Positions 7,838 through 16,586 of a stretch of 64,000 nucleotides of DNA are shown here, piece after piece. Made by a program: the position numbers and the translations under genes. Origin of the DNA: Phytoactinopolyspora limicola (GTDB lineage Bacteria; Actinomycetota; Actinomycetes; Jiangellales; Jiangellaceae); the NCBI RefSeq assembly GCF_011320225.1, contig NZ_JAAOEN010000010.1:1-64000 (forward strand). Reading direction: 5' to 3'. Under the pieces are notes generated by a model. It saw nothing but the letters and a program-made list of their open reading frames with translations. It was not told where the DNA came from and made no database searches. How positions within the stretch are numbered: position 1 is the stretch's first letter; each line of letters starts with the position of its first letter.

Positions 7838-8317
7838 GTGAGTCGTATCGTTTATCGCTCTCCGCTAGCGCTGGGTATCCGCGGCGTCGGCGTCGGTGCC
7901 TCCACGCTCGGCGTCGTGCTGGTCGCTGCGATGCTGGTGGCCGCAGCCGGTCCCAGCGGGGCTTTGGGTGTGGTGGTGTGGAGCGTGCTCGGTCTGCTCG
8001 GCGCCGCCGCCCTCGTTGTTCTCGCCACCGGTGTGTTGCGGGCTTCGGGGTTACGCACCCGGCTGGTGCTCGACGACGATGGCTTCGTTAATGCCACCGG
8101 ACCTCGGGCCGGGGTCCGCAAAGTGGCGTGGCGAGATGTGCGGAAGGTCCAATCCGATGGTGACGTGGTGTCGGTCGACATCGCCGGCAACCGACAGAGT
8201 GTGATCCGCACCGCCATGCTGGACGTCGAGCCCAAGGTTCTCGCCCGTGAGCTGCGTGGCCGGCTCAACCGGGACCGTGGCTACACACCGTTCGGGACGG
8301 GCGAACAGGTGGGCTGA
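7838..8317 (+). CDS. Membrane protein with PH-like domain
   Basis: About 159 residues: two membrane segments (about 15-37 and 43-64), then a soluble region (RTRLVLDDDGFVNATGP...VAWRDVRKVQSDGDVVSVD) with the strand pattern of bacterial PH domains in small actinobacterial membrane proteins. The GTG at 7838 is uncertain. GACACT lies about 7 nt upstream and would suit a leaderless transcript, whereas an in-frame ATG at 7820 lacks a ribosome site. It converges on the LCP operon. Confidence 0.6.
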   Translation: MSRIVYRSPLALGIRGVGVGASTLGVVLVAAMLVAAAGPSGALGVVVWSVLGLLGAAALVVLATGVLRASGLRTRLVLDDDGFVNATGPRAGVRKVAWRDVRKVQSDGDVVSVDIAGNRQSVIRTAMLDVEPKVLARELRGRLNRDRGYTPFGTGEQVG

Positions 8318-8362
8318 GCGCGGCGCCTACGCGACGTCTGTTGTCGCGGTATCCCGCGTTCG

Positions 8363-9985
8363 TCAGCAGACCGCGTCGGTCTCCACCGGCTGGTCGGGAC
8401 TCACCTCGATGGTGTCGCCGTCGCCAGTATCCTCGTCGGTCGCTCCGTCGTCGTCCGTTTCGTCGGTGGAGGGCTGTTCGTCGTCGGCCGGAGGCTCCGG
8501 CTCGTTGGCGGGCGGTTCCCGCTCGTCGGTTGCCCCATCGGCGTCGGCGGCTGGTGGCTCGGACTCGTCGTCGAGCGGATCGCCGTCCGGGCCCGCCGTC
8601 AGGATGGTGTTGATGTGGGCCTGGAGCTGGGCGTAGTCCGGGTTGCTCGGGTTGGTGCCCGTGGTGGTCTGGAAGAAGTCGCGGTCGAGCGTCAGACTCT
8701 CCAGCGATCCGTCCCTGACCACGAAGGCCAGCTCTATCAATGGCGGGAAGAGATCCTCCGGGATATCGGTCTTGATGATCTCCCGGGTGGCCGAGGCGAT
8801 GCTCTGATATTGGGTGAACAGGGTCCGCGGATTGGCCTGGTTGGTGATCGCCCCCAGCAGGCATTGCTGCCTGGCCATCCGGTCGTAGTCGGTGGACATA
8901 CAGCGTGAGCGGGCGAACCACAGCGCCTGGCCGCCGTTGAGTTGCTGGTTGTCGCCGGCCCGGATCCACCCGCGTGGTGTGGTGCAGCCGGGGCCGTCCT
9001 CCCGGTTCTTGTTGCCGATAGGAATGTCGCGCGGGACATTCAGCGTGACCCCGCCCAGCGCGTCTACCAGTACCTGGAAGCCTTCCATGTTGACGAAGAT
9101 GAAGTAGTCGACGTCGATGTCGAGTGCACCTTCGACGGCCCATTTGGTGGCGTCCGCGCCGGGGTTGTCGGTGCCCTCGAAGACCTCGGGGTGGAGGATG
9201 GGCGCGTTGCTGTAGATGGACATCGCCATCCATTCGCGTTCGTCGCCGGCACCGTCGAAACCCTGCGGATAGAGCCCGGACAGTGGACTGGCGGCGGCGA
9301 ACGGCATCCGTTGCAGATTACGGGGGATGCCGATCATGGTCGCGTCGCCGGTATGGGTATCGATGCTCACGACGATGAGGGTGTTGAGCCGTTCACCATC
9401 CCGGCCGGGCCCGGCGTCGCTGCCCATGAGTAGCAGGTTGAGCCTGGGCATGTCGGCCCACGGGTCGCTGGTGTCGATGTCCGGCGTCGTGAGGCTCTCT
9501 CCGCCGGAGATGGCTTGGATGAGATCGCGTTGGACGAACGCGTTGCGGGCCCCCAGCGACAGTGGAGCGACGACGAGCGACGTCACGACAACCACCACGA
9601 GGGCTCCGCCGAGCCGCTTGCCGGCCGGCAACCGGGCGGGTTCGAGCAGACGGTGCGATACCAGAGCGACGATGAGCCAGATGGCGGCGGCCGCAACCAG
9701 AGCGACCCCGATGACGAACATCATCTGGCGGTCACCGCCGTAGGAGGCTAGCCGTCGAGTGGGAACGACGGCGATCACGGCCAAGACACCCAGCCCGGCA
9801 GCGACGAACAAGGCGAGCACGGCTGCGCCGAGCCGACGACGGCCGGCGGCGATCAGCCCGGTCCCGGGGACCAGGGAACCGATCGCGGTCTGCGCGATGA
9901 ACCGGCCGTATCTGGGCCGGCGACGCCGGCGACGGGCGGCGCGTCGGCCCGGATGACCGGACGGCTGGTCCTGGACCCTACCCAT
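8363..9985 (-). CDS. LytR-CpsA-Psr (LCP) family cell-wall ligase, paralogue 1
   Basis: LCP proteins transfer lipid-linked glycopolymers onto peptidoglycan on the outer face of the membrane. This 540-residue protein has a basic N-terminus, three membrane segments (about 53-75, 88-110, 127-142) and the LCP domain from about 180, with GSDAGPGRDGERLNTLIV and the IGIPRNL motif carrying the catalytic Arg. The last 85 residues are an acidic, Glu/Asp/Pro-rich and probably disordered tail ending DQPVETDAVC. It starts 15 nt after the stop of the upstream paralogue, so the two are co-transcribed. Confidence 0.88.
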   Translation of the reverse strand: MGRVQDQPSGHPGRRAARRRRRRPRYGRFIAQTAIGSLVPGTGLIAAGRRRLGAAVLALFVAAGLGVLAVIAVVPTRRLASYGGDRQMMFVIGVALVAAAAIWLIVALVSHRLLEPARLPAGKRLGGALVVVVVTSLVVAPLSLGARNAFVQRDLIQAISGGESLTTPDIDTSDPWADMPRLNLLLMGSDAGPGRDGERLNTLIVVSIDTHTGDATMIGIPRNLQRMPFAAASPLSGLYPQGFDGAGDEREWMAMSIYSNAPILHPEVFEGTDNPGADATKWAVEGALDIDVDYFIFVNMEGFQVLVDALGGVTLNVPRDIPIGNKNREDGPGCTTPRGWIRAGDNQQLNGGQALWFARSRCMSTDYDRMARQQCLLGAITNQANPRTLFTQYQSIASATREIIKTDIPEDLFPPLIELAFVVRDGSLESLTLDRDFFQTTTGTNPSNPDYAQLQAHINTILTAGPDGDPLDDESEPPAADADGATDEREPPANEPEPPADDEQPSTDETDDDGATDEDTGDGDTIEVSPDQPVETDAVC

Positions 9986-10000
9986 GGCTGGAGTGCGGCC

Positions 10001-11656
10001 TCAGCAGACGTCGTCGGTCTCCACCGGCTGGTCCGGTGCGACCTCGTCGTTGTCGGCGTCGTCGGACGGGGTGTCGGCTCCGGGGTCGTCGTCGGTGACG
10101 CCGTTGCCGGACGTTCCGGGTGCGGCCTCGTAGGTGTCGCCGGCTGGCTCGTCAGCGGTGTCGTCGGTGGGGTCGTCCGGGTTCTCACCAGGCTCGGAGT
10201 CGGCGGGAGGATCGTCGGCGGAGCCGGAATCGTCGGCCGGACCGGACTCGTCGTCGGGCTCCGATGGAGCGAGGATCTCGCCGATCCGCGTGTGCAGGAT
10301 GTCGTAGTTTGGATCCGCCGACGTAGCTCCCATCGAATTGAAGAAATCGCGGTCGAGGGTGAGGCTCTCCAGCGTGCCGCGCTGAACCTGTATGGCTAGC
10401 TCGATCAGAGCGGGGAAGAGCTCCTCTGGAACGTCGGTCTGGATGATGTCGACGGTCGCCGAGGCCAGCTCCTGGTACTTCACCAGGACGGTTCGCGGGT
10501 CGATCTCGTCGACGATGGCGCCCAGCACACATTGTTGCCGGGCCATGCGGTCGTAGTCGTCGGAACCACACCTGGACCGGGCGAACCAGAGCGCCTGGGA
10601 GCCGTTCAGCCGTTGGGCGTCGCCGGCATGGATATAACCCCGAGCCTGCGTACACCCGCCCGTACCGGGGATCTCCTTGTTGCCGATGGGGATGTCGCGG
10701 GGGACGTCGAGGGTCACACCACCAAGTGCGTCGACAAGCGCCATGAAGCCGTCGAGGTTGACCATGACGAAGTAGTCGATGTCGATGCCGAGTGCACCTT
10801 CGACAGCCCATTTGGTGGCGTCGGCGCCCGGGTTCTCCACTCCCTCGAACACGTCGGGCTGGAGGGCGGGGATGTTGCGGTAGGTGGCGTTGATCATCCA
10901 TTCGCCCGCGTCGCCCTCCCCGCGGAAGCCGTTGGGGTAACGCTCGGCCAACGGGCTGTCGTCCGGGAAGGGGAAGCTGCGCAGATTACGAGGGACCGAG
11001 ATCATGGTGGTGTCGCCACTGTGGGTATCGATGCTGGCGACGATCAACGTGTCGGGGCGGATCCCGTCCCGGCCGTCGCCGGCGTCACTACCGAGCAGCA
11101 ACAGGTTGAGCTGAGGGATATCGGCCCATGGGTCGCTCGAGTCTTTGATGTCAGGGGTGGTGTTGCTGTGACCACCGGAGATGGCTCCGATGACGTCGCG
11201 TTGAGTGAATACGTTGCGGGCGCCCAGCGACATCGGGGCCACCACGAGCGAGGCGATGACCACCACCACGAGTGCGCCGCCTAGCCGTTTGCCCGCGGGC
11301 AGCCCTATGGGCTCGAGCGCACGATGTGTTGCGAGGGCCACGATCAGCCAGATAATCGCGGCGGTGACCAGAGCCACCCCAATGACGAGGAGCATCTGGC
11401 GATCTCCGCTGTACGACAGCAGCCGACCAGACGGGGTGAGCGCGACGACCGCCCCCACGCCGAACATCGCCAGGATGAACATCACCAGGAGGAATGTGCC
11501 GATCCGCCGCTTGCCGGCGGCGATCAGACCAACCCCCGGAATGAGGGAGCCGACCGCGGTCCATCTGATGAACCGGCCGTAGCGCTGGGTACGTTCATGC
11601 CGACGTGACTCGAGCCGGGCGCGACGACTTCCGCGCGGACCTCCGGCTCTGCTCAC
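10001..11656 (-). CDS. LytR-CpsA-Psr (LCP) family cell-wall ligase, paralogue 2
   Basis: Close paralogue of the downstream gene with the same plan: basic N-terminus, three membrane segments, LCP domain (LGSDAGDGRDGIRPDTLIVAS and ISVPRNL) and an acidic tail ending DQPVETDDVC. Product is about 551 residues from the GTG at 11656, chosen because GGAGG lies 8 nt upstream; the in-frame ATG at 11671 is part of that ribosome site. First gene of the LCP pair. The two probably arose by tandem duplication, and the conserved C-terminal peptide in otherwise divergent tails suggests a shared function for that end. Confidence 0.88.
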   Translation of the reverse strand: MSRAGGPRGSRRARLESRRHERTQRYGRFIRWTAVGSLIPGVGLIAAGKRRIGTFLLVMFILAMFGVGAVVALTPSGRLLSYSGDRQMLLVIGVALVTAAIIWLIVALATHRALEPIGLPAGKRLGGALVVVVIASLVVAPMSLGARNVFTQRDVIGAISGGHSNTTPDIKDSSDPWADIPQLNLLLLGSDAGDGRDGIRPDTLIVASIDTHSGDTTMISVPRNLRSFPFPDDSPLAERYPNGFRGEGDAGEWMINATYRNIPALQPDVFEGVENPGADATKWAVEGALGIDIDYFVMVNLDGFMALVDALGGVTLDVPRDIPIGNKEIPGTGGCTQARGYIHAGDAQRLNGSQALWFARSRCGSDDYDRMARQQCVLGAIVDEIDPRTVLVKYQELASATVDIIQTDVPEELFPALIELAIQVQRGTLESLTLDRDFFNSMGATSADPNYDILHTRIGEILAPSEPDDESGPADDSGSADDPPADSEPGENPDDPTDDTADEPAGDTYEAAPGTSGNGVTDDDPGADTPSDDADNDEVAPDQPVETDDVC

Positions 11657-11814
11657 GGCTGCTGCCTCCATACACGATCATCGGGCCGCGAGCTAGTCTA
11701 AAGGCTCCGCGGCGGCGGTTGTGTGGCGCCAGGCGCAGACACCGCTATATCCATGACGAACGAGCACCGGTAATGGTTGCGTCCCGGCACCGAAGCGTTC
11801 CCCGTCGTCGGAGA

Positions 11815-12501
11815 TCAGCGGCCGCTTCGGGCCATGATGCGCTGGACCGTTGTGTCATCTACCTGCGTGAAGTCGGCGAACCATTCACCTACGGCCAGGA
11901 AATCCGCCGGTTGGGCGAGCACCACCACATCGTCCACATGGGCGGCCAGCCGGCGCACCGTGTCGGGTGGGGCGACCGGCGCGGCGAGCACCACCCGGCG
12001 CGGCGGTGGTGTCGCGTTCCGGACGAGCTGTGTGGCCGCGAGCGCCGTCGCACCGGTGGCGAGGCCGTCGTCCACCAGCACGACGATCCGTCCGCCCGGC
12101 TCCACCGCCGGCCGGTCGGCGCGGAACATCCGTTCGCGCTCCCGTGCCTCACGTTCGACGGTGGAGAAGGCCCGTTCTACGTCGCCAGCGTCGAGCCGGG
12201 CCCGGCGGATCACGTCGGAGTTGAGGACCCGAAGCCCCGACGCCGTGACCGCGCCGAGCGCCAGCTCGCGATGCCACGGCACCCCCACCTTGCGTACGAC
12301 GAGCACGTCGAGCTCACCATCGACGATCGCGGCCACCGCCGCGGCCACCACGACGCCACCTCTCGGCAGGCCGAGTACCAGCGGCCGGTCGGTGCGGTCG
12401 CGGCCGAGTACGTCGTCGACGGCGTGGCCGAGGTCGTGGCCCGACGCCGCACGGTCGGCCCACGGTCCGTGCGCCGACGACTGCCGGGCGAGACCCTTCA
12501 T
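11815..12501 (-). CDS. Phosphoribosyltransferase family protein
   Basis: About 228 residues with the type I PRTase signature VVLVDDGLATGAT at roughly 141-151 and an N-terminal LPRGGVVVA segment. This stand-alone family is common in actinobacteria, often near stress genes, and its substrate is generally unknown. The ATG at 12501 is preferred; an in-frame ATG at 12567 would abut the first base of the tRNA gene on the other strand and overlap its promoter. There is no clear operon partner. Confidence 0.75.
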   Translation of the reverse strand: MKGLARQSSAHGPWADRAASGHDLGHAVDDVLGRDRTDRPLVLGLPRGGVVVAAAVAAIVDGELDVLVVRKVGVPWHRELALGAVTASGLRVLNSDVIRRARLDAGDVERAFSTVEREARERERMFRADRPAVEPGGRIVVLVDDGLATGATALAATQLVRNATPPPRRVVLAAPVAPPDTVRRLAAHVDDVVVLAQPADFLAVGEWFADFTQVDDTTVQRIMARSGR

Positions 12502-12511
12502 ACCTACGACT

Positions 12512-12541
12512 TTGCCCTCTTGTGGCCTGGACGGGTACCCT
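12512..12541 (+). promoter_or_regulatory. Promoter of tRNA-Ser(GCT)
   Basis: TTGCCC (12512-12517) and TACCCT (12536-12541) are separated by 18 bp, and the second box is 26 nt before the mature tRNA 5' end. Spacing and sequence fit a vegetative sigma promoter. Confidence 0.5.
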
Positions 12542-12567
12542 TTCCACGCCGCCGGTTTCGGGGGCAT

Positions 12568-12659
12568 GGAGGCGTCGCCTAGTCCGGTTTATGGCGCCCG
12601 CCTGCTAAGCGGGTTGAGGTTCACCCCTCTCGCGGGTTCAAATCCCGCCGCCTCCGCCA
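12568..12659 (+). tRNA. tRNA-Ser (anticodon GCT)
   Basis: Class II tRNA of 92 nt with encoded CCA. The acceptor GGAGGCG pairs with CGCCTCC. The anticodon arm CCCGC-CTGCTAA-GCGGG gives GCT, reading AGC and AGU. A long variable arm and the T arm CGCGGGTTCAAATCCCGC complete the fold. Confidence 0.96.
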
Positions 12660-12661
12660 AC

Positions 12662-12690
12662 GTGACCAGGGTATTCGTAGCCCTGGTCAC
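12662..12690 (+). terminator. Hairpin terminator after tRNA-Ser(GCT)
   Basis: GTGACCAGGG (12662-12671) pairs perfectly with CCCTGGTCAC (12681-12690) around a 9-nt loop, directly after the tRNA. There is no strong T-run, as is common in actinobacterial terminators. Confidence 0.6.
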
Positions 12691-12781
12691 TGTGGACGCC
12701 GAACCATGACGCGGCAGCCCTGTGTTTACCGCGGGCAGCCCTGTGTGTACCGCGGGCGTGGGTGGAGCTGAGTGGGCGAGT

Positions 12782-13813
12782 TCAGCGTGACACTAGTGGG
12801 CCGCGCAGAGTGGACCGCAAGGTGGTGGCAGCGGTCGCCGACCCGGCCAGAGAGTCCAGGGCCAACAATGCCGCGCCGGCCACCGGCGGGAGGTCTACCA
12901 GAGTGACCTCGGCCCGCGGGGCGTGTAAGCGCACCCCCGTAACCACGGCGCTATGGAGTAATGGGTGACGGGCGGTGAGCACACCACCACCGAGCACGAC
13001 GGCGAAGGCGGAATCGTGCAGTGCCAGCCGGCGAGCCGCCACGTCCACGAAGCGGATGATCTCGTCGGCCTGCCTTTCGACCAGTCGCCGCGCTACGAGG
13101 TCACCGTCGTTGGCGACGGCGAAGAGCACGGTGGTGAGGTCGTCGACCTGACTGCGCGGTAGTTCCCCCAGGTGTAGTCCGACGCTGACGTCTTCCACGG
13201 TCGGCGTCCCGAAGTGTGCGGCCACGGCGGCGGTCAGCGCGGTGGCGGGGCCACGACCGTCTTCGCCGCGGGCCGCTTGCCACAGGGTGATGGCGGCAAG
13301 GTGATGACCACCGCCCCAGTCGCCGGAGATCTGGCCCAGGGCGGGAAACCGTGCGGTGCGCCCATCCGCGGCCCGGCCGACACAGTTGATCCCTGCGCCG
13401 CACACCACGGCGAGGGCGTTCGCGGCGTCGGTGCCGGCCCGCATCAAGGCGAAGGCGTCGTTGTCCACCCGGTGTTCAGCGGCCCAGGCGCGCGACTGGG
13501 CGGCTTTGGTCAGTGCGTCCACCTCGGTTGGTAGGTCGGCGCCGGCGAGGTAGATCTCAGCTCGGTCGATCATCACGTGGGGGGCCAGTCCGGCTGCGGC
13601 CCGGGCCTGCGTGATCAGCGAGTCGAGCAGGTTCATGGTGCCGTCGAGCCCGATCACGTCGGGAGACGAAACCGGGCCGCGGGCCGAACCGAGGACATCC
13701 CCGGTGGTGGAGCCGATGAGTACGTCGGTCTTCGAGTTGCCGCCATCGACCGCGATGAACAGGCGATCACCGTGACCGATTCCGGGTGGCGACGGGTGGG
13801 GCGCGGCGCTCAC
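12782..13813 (-). CDS. BadF/BadG-type sugar kinase (N-acetylglucosamine kinase-like)
   Basis: A 343-residue ASKHA-fold kinase with the phosphate-1 motif FIAVDGGNSKTDV near residues 19-31, a VVCGAGINCVG segment, a GDWGGGHHLA segment and a C-terminal VLGGGVLTA motif. This family phosphorylates GlcNAc, MurNAc or glucose-type sugars with ATP. The GTG at 13813 overlaps the stop of the GH4 gene (GTGA). Its place after a GH4 6-phospho-glycosidase suggests it phosphorylates either the incoming disaccharide or the released monosaccharide. Third gene of the ROK-GH4-kinase operon. Confidence 0.8.
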   Translation of the reverse strand: MSAAPHPSPPGIGHGDRLFIAVDGGNSKTDVLIGSTTGDVLGSARGPVSSPDVIGLDGTMNLLDSLITQARAAAGLAPHVMIDRAEIYLAGADLPTEVDALTKAAQSRAWAAEHRVDNDAFALMRAGTDAANALAVVCGAGINCVGRAADGRTARFPALGQISGDWGGGHHLAAITLWQAARGEDGRGPATALTAAVAAHFGTPTVEDVSVGLHLGELPRSQVDDLTTVLFAVANDGDLVARRLVERQADEIIRFVDVAARRLALHDSAFAVVLGGGVLTARHPLLHSAVVTGVRLHAPRAEVTLVDLPPVAGAALLALDSLAGSATAATTLRSTLRGPLVSR

Positions 13814-15069
13814 CGGGCCCAACCCAGATAAGTGGTGTTGGCGGCGATCAGCTCGTCGGTTAGGGCCTCTGCCAGTTCGTGTTGGCCGACGAGCGGGTGA
13901 GCCAGTAACGCGGCGTAGACCCGAGATCGTCCACCACGCTGCGCCGCGTCGAGGGCGAGTTCTTCGTATGCGCTGACCGCTCCGATCAGGCCGGCCAGTT
14001 CGGGACCCACGGGGTCGACGGGGACCGGTTCCGGGCCAGATTTGCGCACGTGGCACGTGGTCTCGATCACCGCGTTGGCGGGTAGGAACGGCAGCACGCC
14101 AGCGTTGCGTAGGTTGACCGCATGTTCGCCGCCGTCGCCGGTCAGCAACGACGTGACCAGGCCGACCGCTGCCTCGGAGTAGTAGGCGCCGCCACGCTGC
14201 GACAGCTGGGGTGGCTTTGTCGTCAGCTCGGGGTCGGCATAGAGGCGTAAGAGTTCGGCTTCCAGCTGTGCGACCTGTTCGCCCCTGGTGGTTGCGCCGC
14301 GTTGGTCCCGTACCACTTCGTCATGGCAGTAGAAGTAACGCAGGTAGTACGACGGAACACGGCCCAGAGCGGTCACCAGGGAAGCGGGAAGTCCGACATG
14401 TGTGGCGAGTGTCTGCGCCTGGCCGGAGATCAACTCGGGTAGCCGATCGACACCGTCCACATAGGCGGCTTGTTCCCACGTGAGGTGGTTGAGCCCGATG
14501 TGCCGCAGGGAGACGTCGTCGGCGGCCACGTCCAGCAGTTCGGCGAACCGGCGTTGGAACCCGATGGCGACGTTGCACAGGCCCACAGCCCGGTGCCCGC
14601 GGTCGAGAAGTGCGCGGGTGACGATGCCCACGGGGTTGGTGAAGGTGACGATCCAGGCTCCGGGAGCGGCCCTTTGCCGTGCCCGCTCGGCGACTTGGGT
14701 CACGACCGGAACAGTACGGAGCGCTTTGGCGAGCCCACCCGCGCCCGTGGTCTCCTGGCCGAGGCAGCCGCACGATAGGGGGAAGGTCTCGTCGCTGATC
14801 CGGGCCGTTTGGCCGCCGACGCGCAGCTGAATGATGACGATGGTGGCACCGTCGAGCCCCGCGTCGACGTCCGTGGTCCACGTCAGACGGCCGCCGTGGC
14901 CGTGATGGCGGAAGATCCGCTCGGCCAATGGGCCGACGACCGACAGTCGGTCGTCGGCCGGATCGATCAGCGTCAGCTCGTCGACTCCGAGGTCTCCGCC
15001 GAGCCGGGCGAAGCCATCGGCCAGTTCGGGTGTGTAGGTGGAGCCGCCCCCTACCACGGCGATCTTCAT
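13810..15069 (-). CDS. GH4 family 6-phospho-beta-glucosidase-like enzyme
   Basis: GH4 enzymes use NAD+ and a divalent metal to cleave glycosides by an oxidation-elimination route. The 419-residue protein begins with a Rossmann loop (VVGGGSTYTPEL), and has QLRVGGQ, the ETTGAGG loop, TNPVG, the metal-ligand CNV and the GLNHLTW motif, in the order found in 6-phospho-beta-glucosidases. Length is typical. The ATG at 15069 overlaps the ROK regulator stop (ATGA). The GH4 family also contains enzymes for non-phosphorylated substrates, so exact specificity is open. Confidence 0.85.
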   Translation of the reverse strand: MKIAVVGGGSTYTPELADGFARLGGDLGVDELTLIDPADDRLSVVGPLAERIFRHHGHGGRLTWTTDVDAGLDGATIVIIQLRVGGQTARISDETFPLSCGCLGQETTGAGGLAKALRTVPVVTQVAERARQRAAPGAWIVTFTNPVGIVTRALLDRGHRAVGLCNVAIGFQRRFAELLDVAADDVSLRHIGLNHLTWEQAAYVDGVDRLPELISGQAQTLATHVGLPASLVTALGRVPSYYLRYFYCHDEVVRDQRGATTRGEQVAQLEAELLRLYADPELTTKPPQLSQRGGAYYSEAAVGLVTSLLTGDGGEHAVNLRNAGVLPFLPANAVIETTCHVRKSGPEPVPVDPVGPELAGLIGAVSAYEELALDAAQRGGRSRVYAALLAHPLVGQHELAEALTDELIAANTTYLGWAR

Positions 15070-16388
15070 AGCCCCTCCTCGTCGTCCGATCGTGCTGCTG
15101 CCCGCTTCGAGTTCGTCGCCGGGTCGTCTCGGGTGGCACCGGTGGCGTCCTGCAGCGACTCGACGAGTTCGGTGCGCACCGCACGCAGGCTGGATTGGAG
15201 TGCGCCGAGCAACACCGGATTCTCGGCGACGCCCGTGACCTCGACTGGGGTGGTCAGCGAGGTGGCGTCGTGTAGTGCGGCGGCGGCCGCGTCACGAAGT
15301 CTCTGCCCTCCTGCGCGGGCGACCTCGCCGGCCAGCACTACCAACAGGGGGTCGAGGACGACGGCGACAGCGGCGAGGCCGATCGCCATCCGGGCGGCCA
15401 GTGCTTCGATGAACGCGGTGGCCGCGGCGGGGTCGAGGGTGGCCGGCCGGGTGTCGTCCGCGTGGGAACCCCGCATGCCGTTGGTTGTTCCGCCCCGTTC
15501 GATGGCGGCTACGGCGGCGGCTACCACGGCGCCTGGCGTGGATTCGTCGATGCCGTAGGTGGCGCCGAGGGCCAGTACGGCGCGACCGCCGCTGAGGTCC
15601 TGAAGGTCGGGAACGCCGGGTCCGCGGCCCAGCCCGAGTGGTAGGTAGCCGATCTCGCCGGCACCGCCGCGGGCGCCTCGGAGCAGGCTGCCGTTCAGGT
15701 CGATGGCCAGGCCCAGGCCCTCGCCGAACCACAAGAGGGCGAAGGAGTCGACGTCGGCGGCCTTGCCGTGGCTCCGTTCGGCGATCGCCGCCAGGTTGAC
15801 GTCGTTTTCTACCGCGACGTCGACGCGGAGCCGGCTGGCCAGCGTGCTGACCAGCCCGGGCTGATCGAAACCGGGTATGTCGATGTGTCGGATGGTGTCG
15901 GACTCACGGTCGTAGGAGCCGGGAACCCCCAACTGGATGTGGCGGAGCTGGTCGGTGTCGAGTCCCGCTTGCCGGCACAGGTGGTCGACGATGTCGGTGA
16001 CCGCTACGACGGGGTCGGTGCGCTCGAGGTCGACCGTCGTATCGGTGCGAGACAGGTTCGTGCCGTCGAGAGCGCACAGGCCCGCGGTCAGCAGTGGTCG
16101 GGATGTCTGTGACGTCTCCTCGACCGAGATCGCCGCGGCGTGTCCGGCCGTTGGGTTGGCCGCGTAGACCTCCGCGTTGGGGCCGCGGCCGGCGCTTACG
16201 TGACCGACCACCACTGCGAGGCCGGCTTCGGTGAGCCGGCGCAGGACGTCCGAGACGGTCGGCATCGCCAGCCCCGTGAGTTCGCGCAGTTCGCTTCGCG
16301 TCAACGGACCACGGTCGAGGAGTAGTGCGAAGCTGGTGCTGGAGTTCATCGCCCGCAGCAGCTTCGAGGATCCGGCAAGACGAACCAT
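15066..16388 (-). CDS. ROK family transcriptional regulator of the glycoside locus
   Basis: A 440-residue regulator with an N-terminal winged helix (about 15-65: GPLTRSELRELTGLAMPTVSDVLRRL) followed by a ROK sugar-binding domain (VENDVNLAAIAE, GARGGAGEIGYLPLG). The usual ROK zinc motif CxCGxxGCxE after the GEIG segment is absent; the position reads GPGVPDLQDLSGG. It is the first gene of the operon with GH4 and the kinase, and divergent from the ABC importer, so it probably represses both until a sugar or sugar phosphate binds. Confidence 0.85.
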   Translation of the reverse strand: MVRLAGSSKLLRAMNSSTSFALLLDRGPLTRSELRELTGLAMPTVSDVLRRLTEAGLAVVVGHVSAGRGPNAEVYAANPTAGHAAAISVEETSQTSRPLLTAGLCALDGTNLSRTDTTVDLERTDPVVAVTDIVDHLCRQAGLDTDQLRHIQLGVPGSYDRESDTIRHIDIPGFDQPGLVSTLASRLRVDVAVENDVNLAAIAERSHGKAADVDSFALLWFGEGLGLAIDLNGSLLRGARGGAGEIGYLPLGLGRGPGVPDLQDLSGGRAVLALGATYGIDESTPGAVVAAAVAAIERGGTTNGMRGSHADDTRPATLDPAAATAFIEALAARMAIGLAAVAVVLDPLLVVLAGEVARAGGQRLRDAAAAALHDATSLTTPVEVTGVAENPVLLGALQSSLRAVRTELVESLQDATGATRDDPATNSKRAAARSDDEEGL

Positions 16389-16403
16389 GCGTCACATCCT
16401 GAC

Positions 16404-16429
16404 ATAGATTAGGCAGCGCATCTAACTAT
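16404..16429. promoter_or_regulatory. Dyad operator candidate in the ROK-ABC divergent region
   Basis: ATAG-A-TTAG at 16404 and CTAACTAT ending at 16429 form an interrupted dyad within an AT-rich island in otherwise GC-rich DNA, 16 bp upstream of the ROK start. On the ROK strand it overlaps a TATAGT -10-like box. The related half ATAGTTA recurs at 16526. ROK regulators bind AT-rich palindromes, so autoregulation by the adjacent ROK protein is the likely reading. Confidence 0.5.
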
Positions 16430-16525
16430 AACACCGGGGTCTCGGGTATCCGGTGCCACTGATTCGAGCTAGGGCCGCAGGATATTCACCATCTCGCCGC
16501 GGAATCCTTGCCAGGCCATGAATTA

Positions 16526-16546
16526 ATAGTTAATCTGCCTTATAAA
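16526..16546 (+). promoter_or_regulatory. AT-rich promoter/operator region of the ABC importer operon
   Basis: ATAGTTAATCTGCC followed by TATAAA lies about 40-60 bp before the solute-binding gene. The first part matches the ATAGTTA half of the site at 16404 and the TATAAA could be a -10 box, so binding there would block the importer promoter. Confidence 0.35.
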
Positions 16547-16586
16547 TAAAGCCTTGTGATGCCTCGGCCAGCGAAGGGAACCCACC

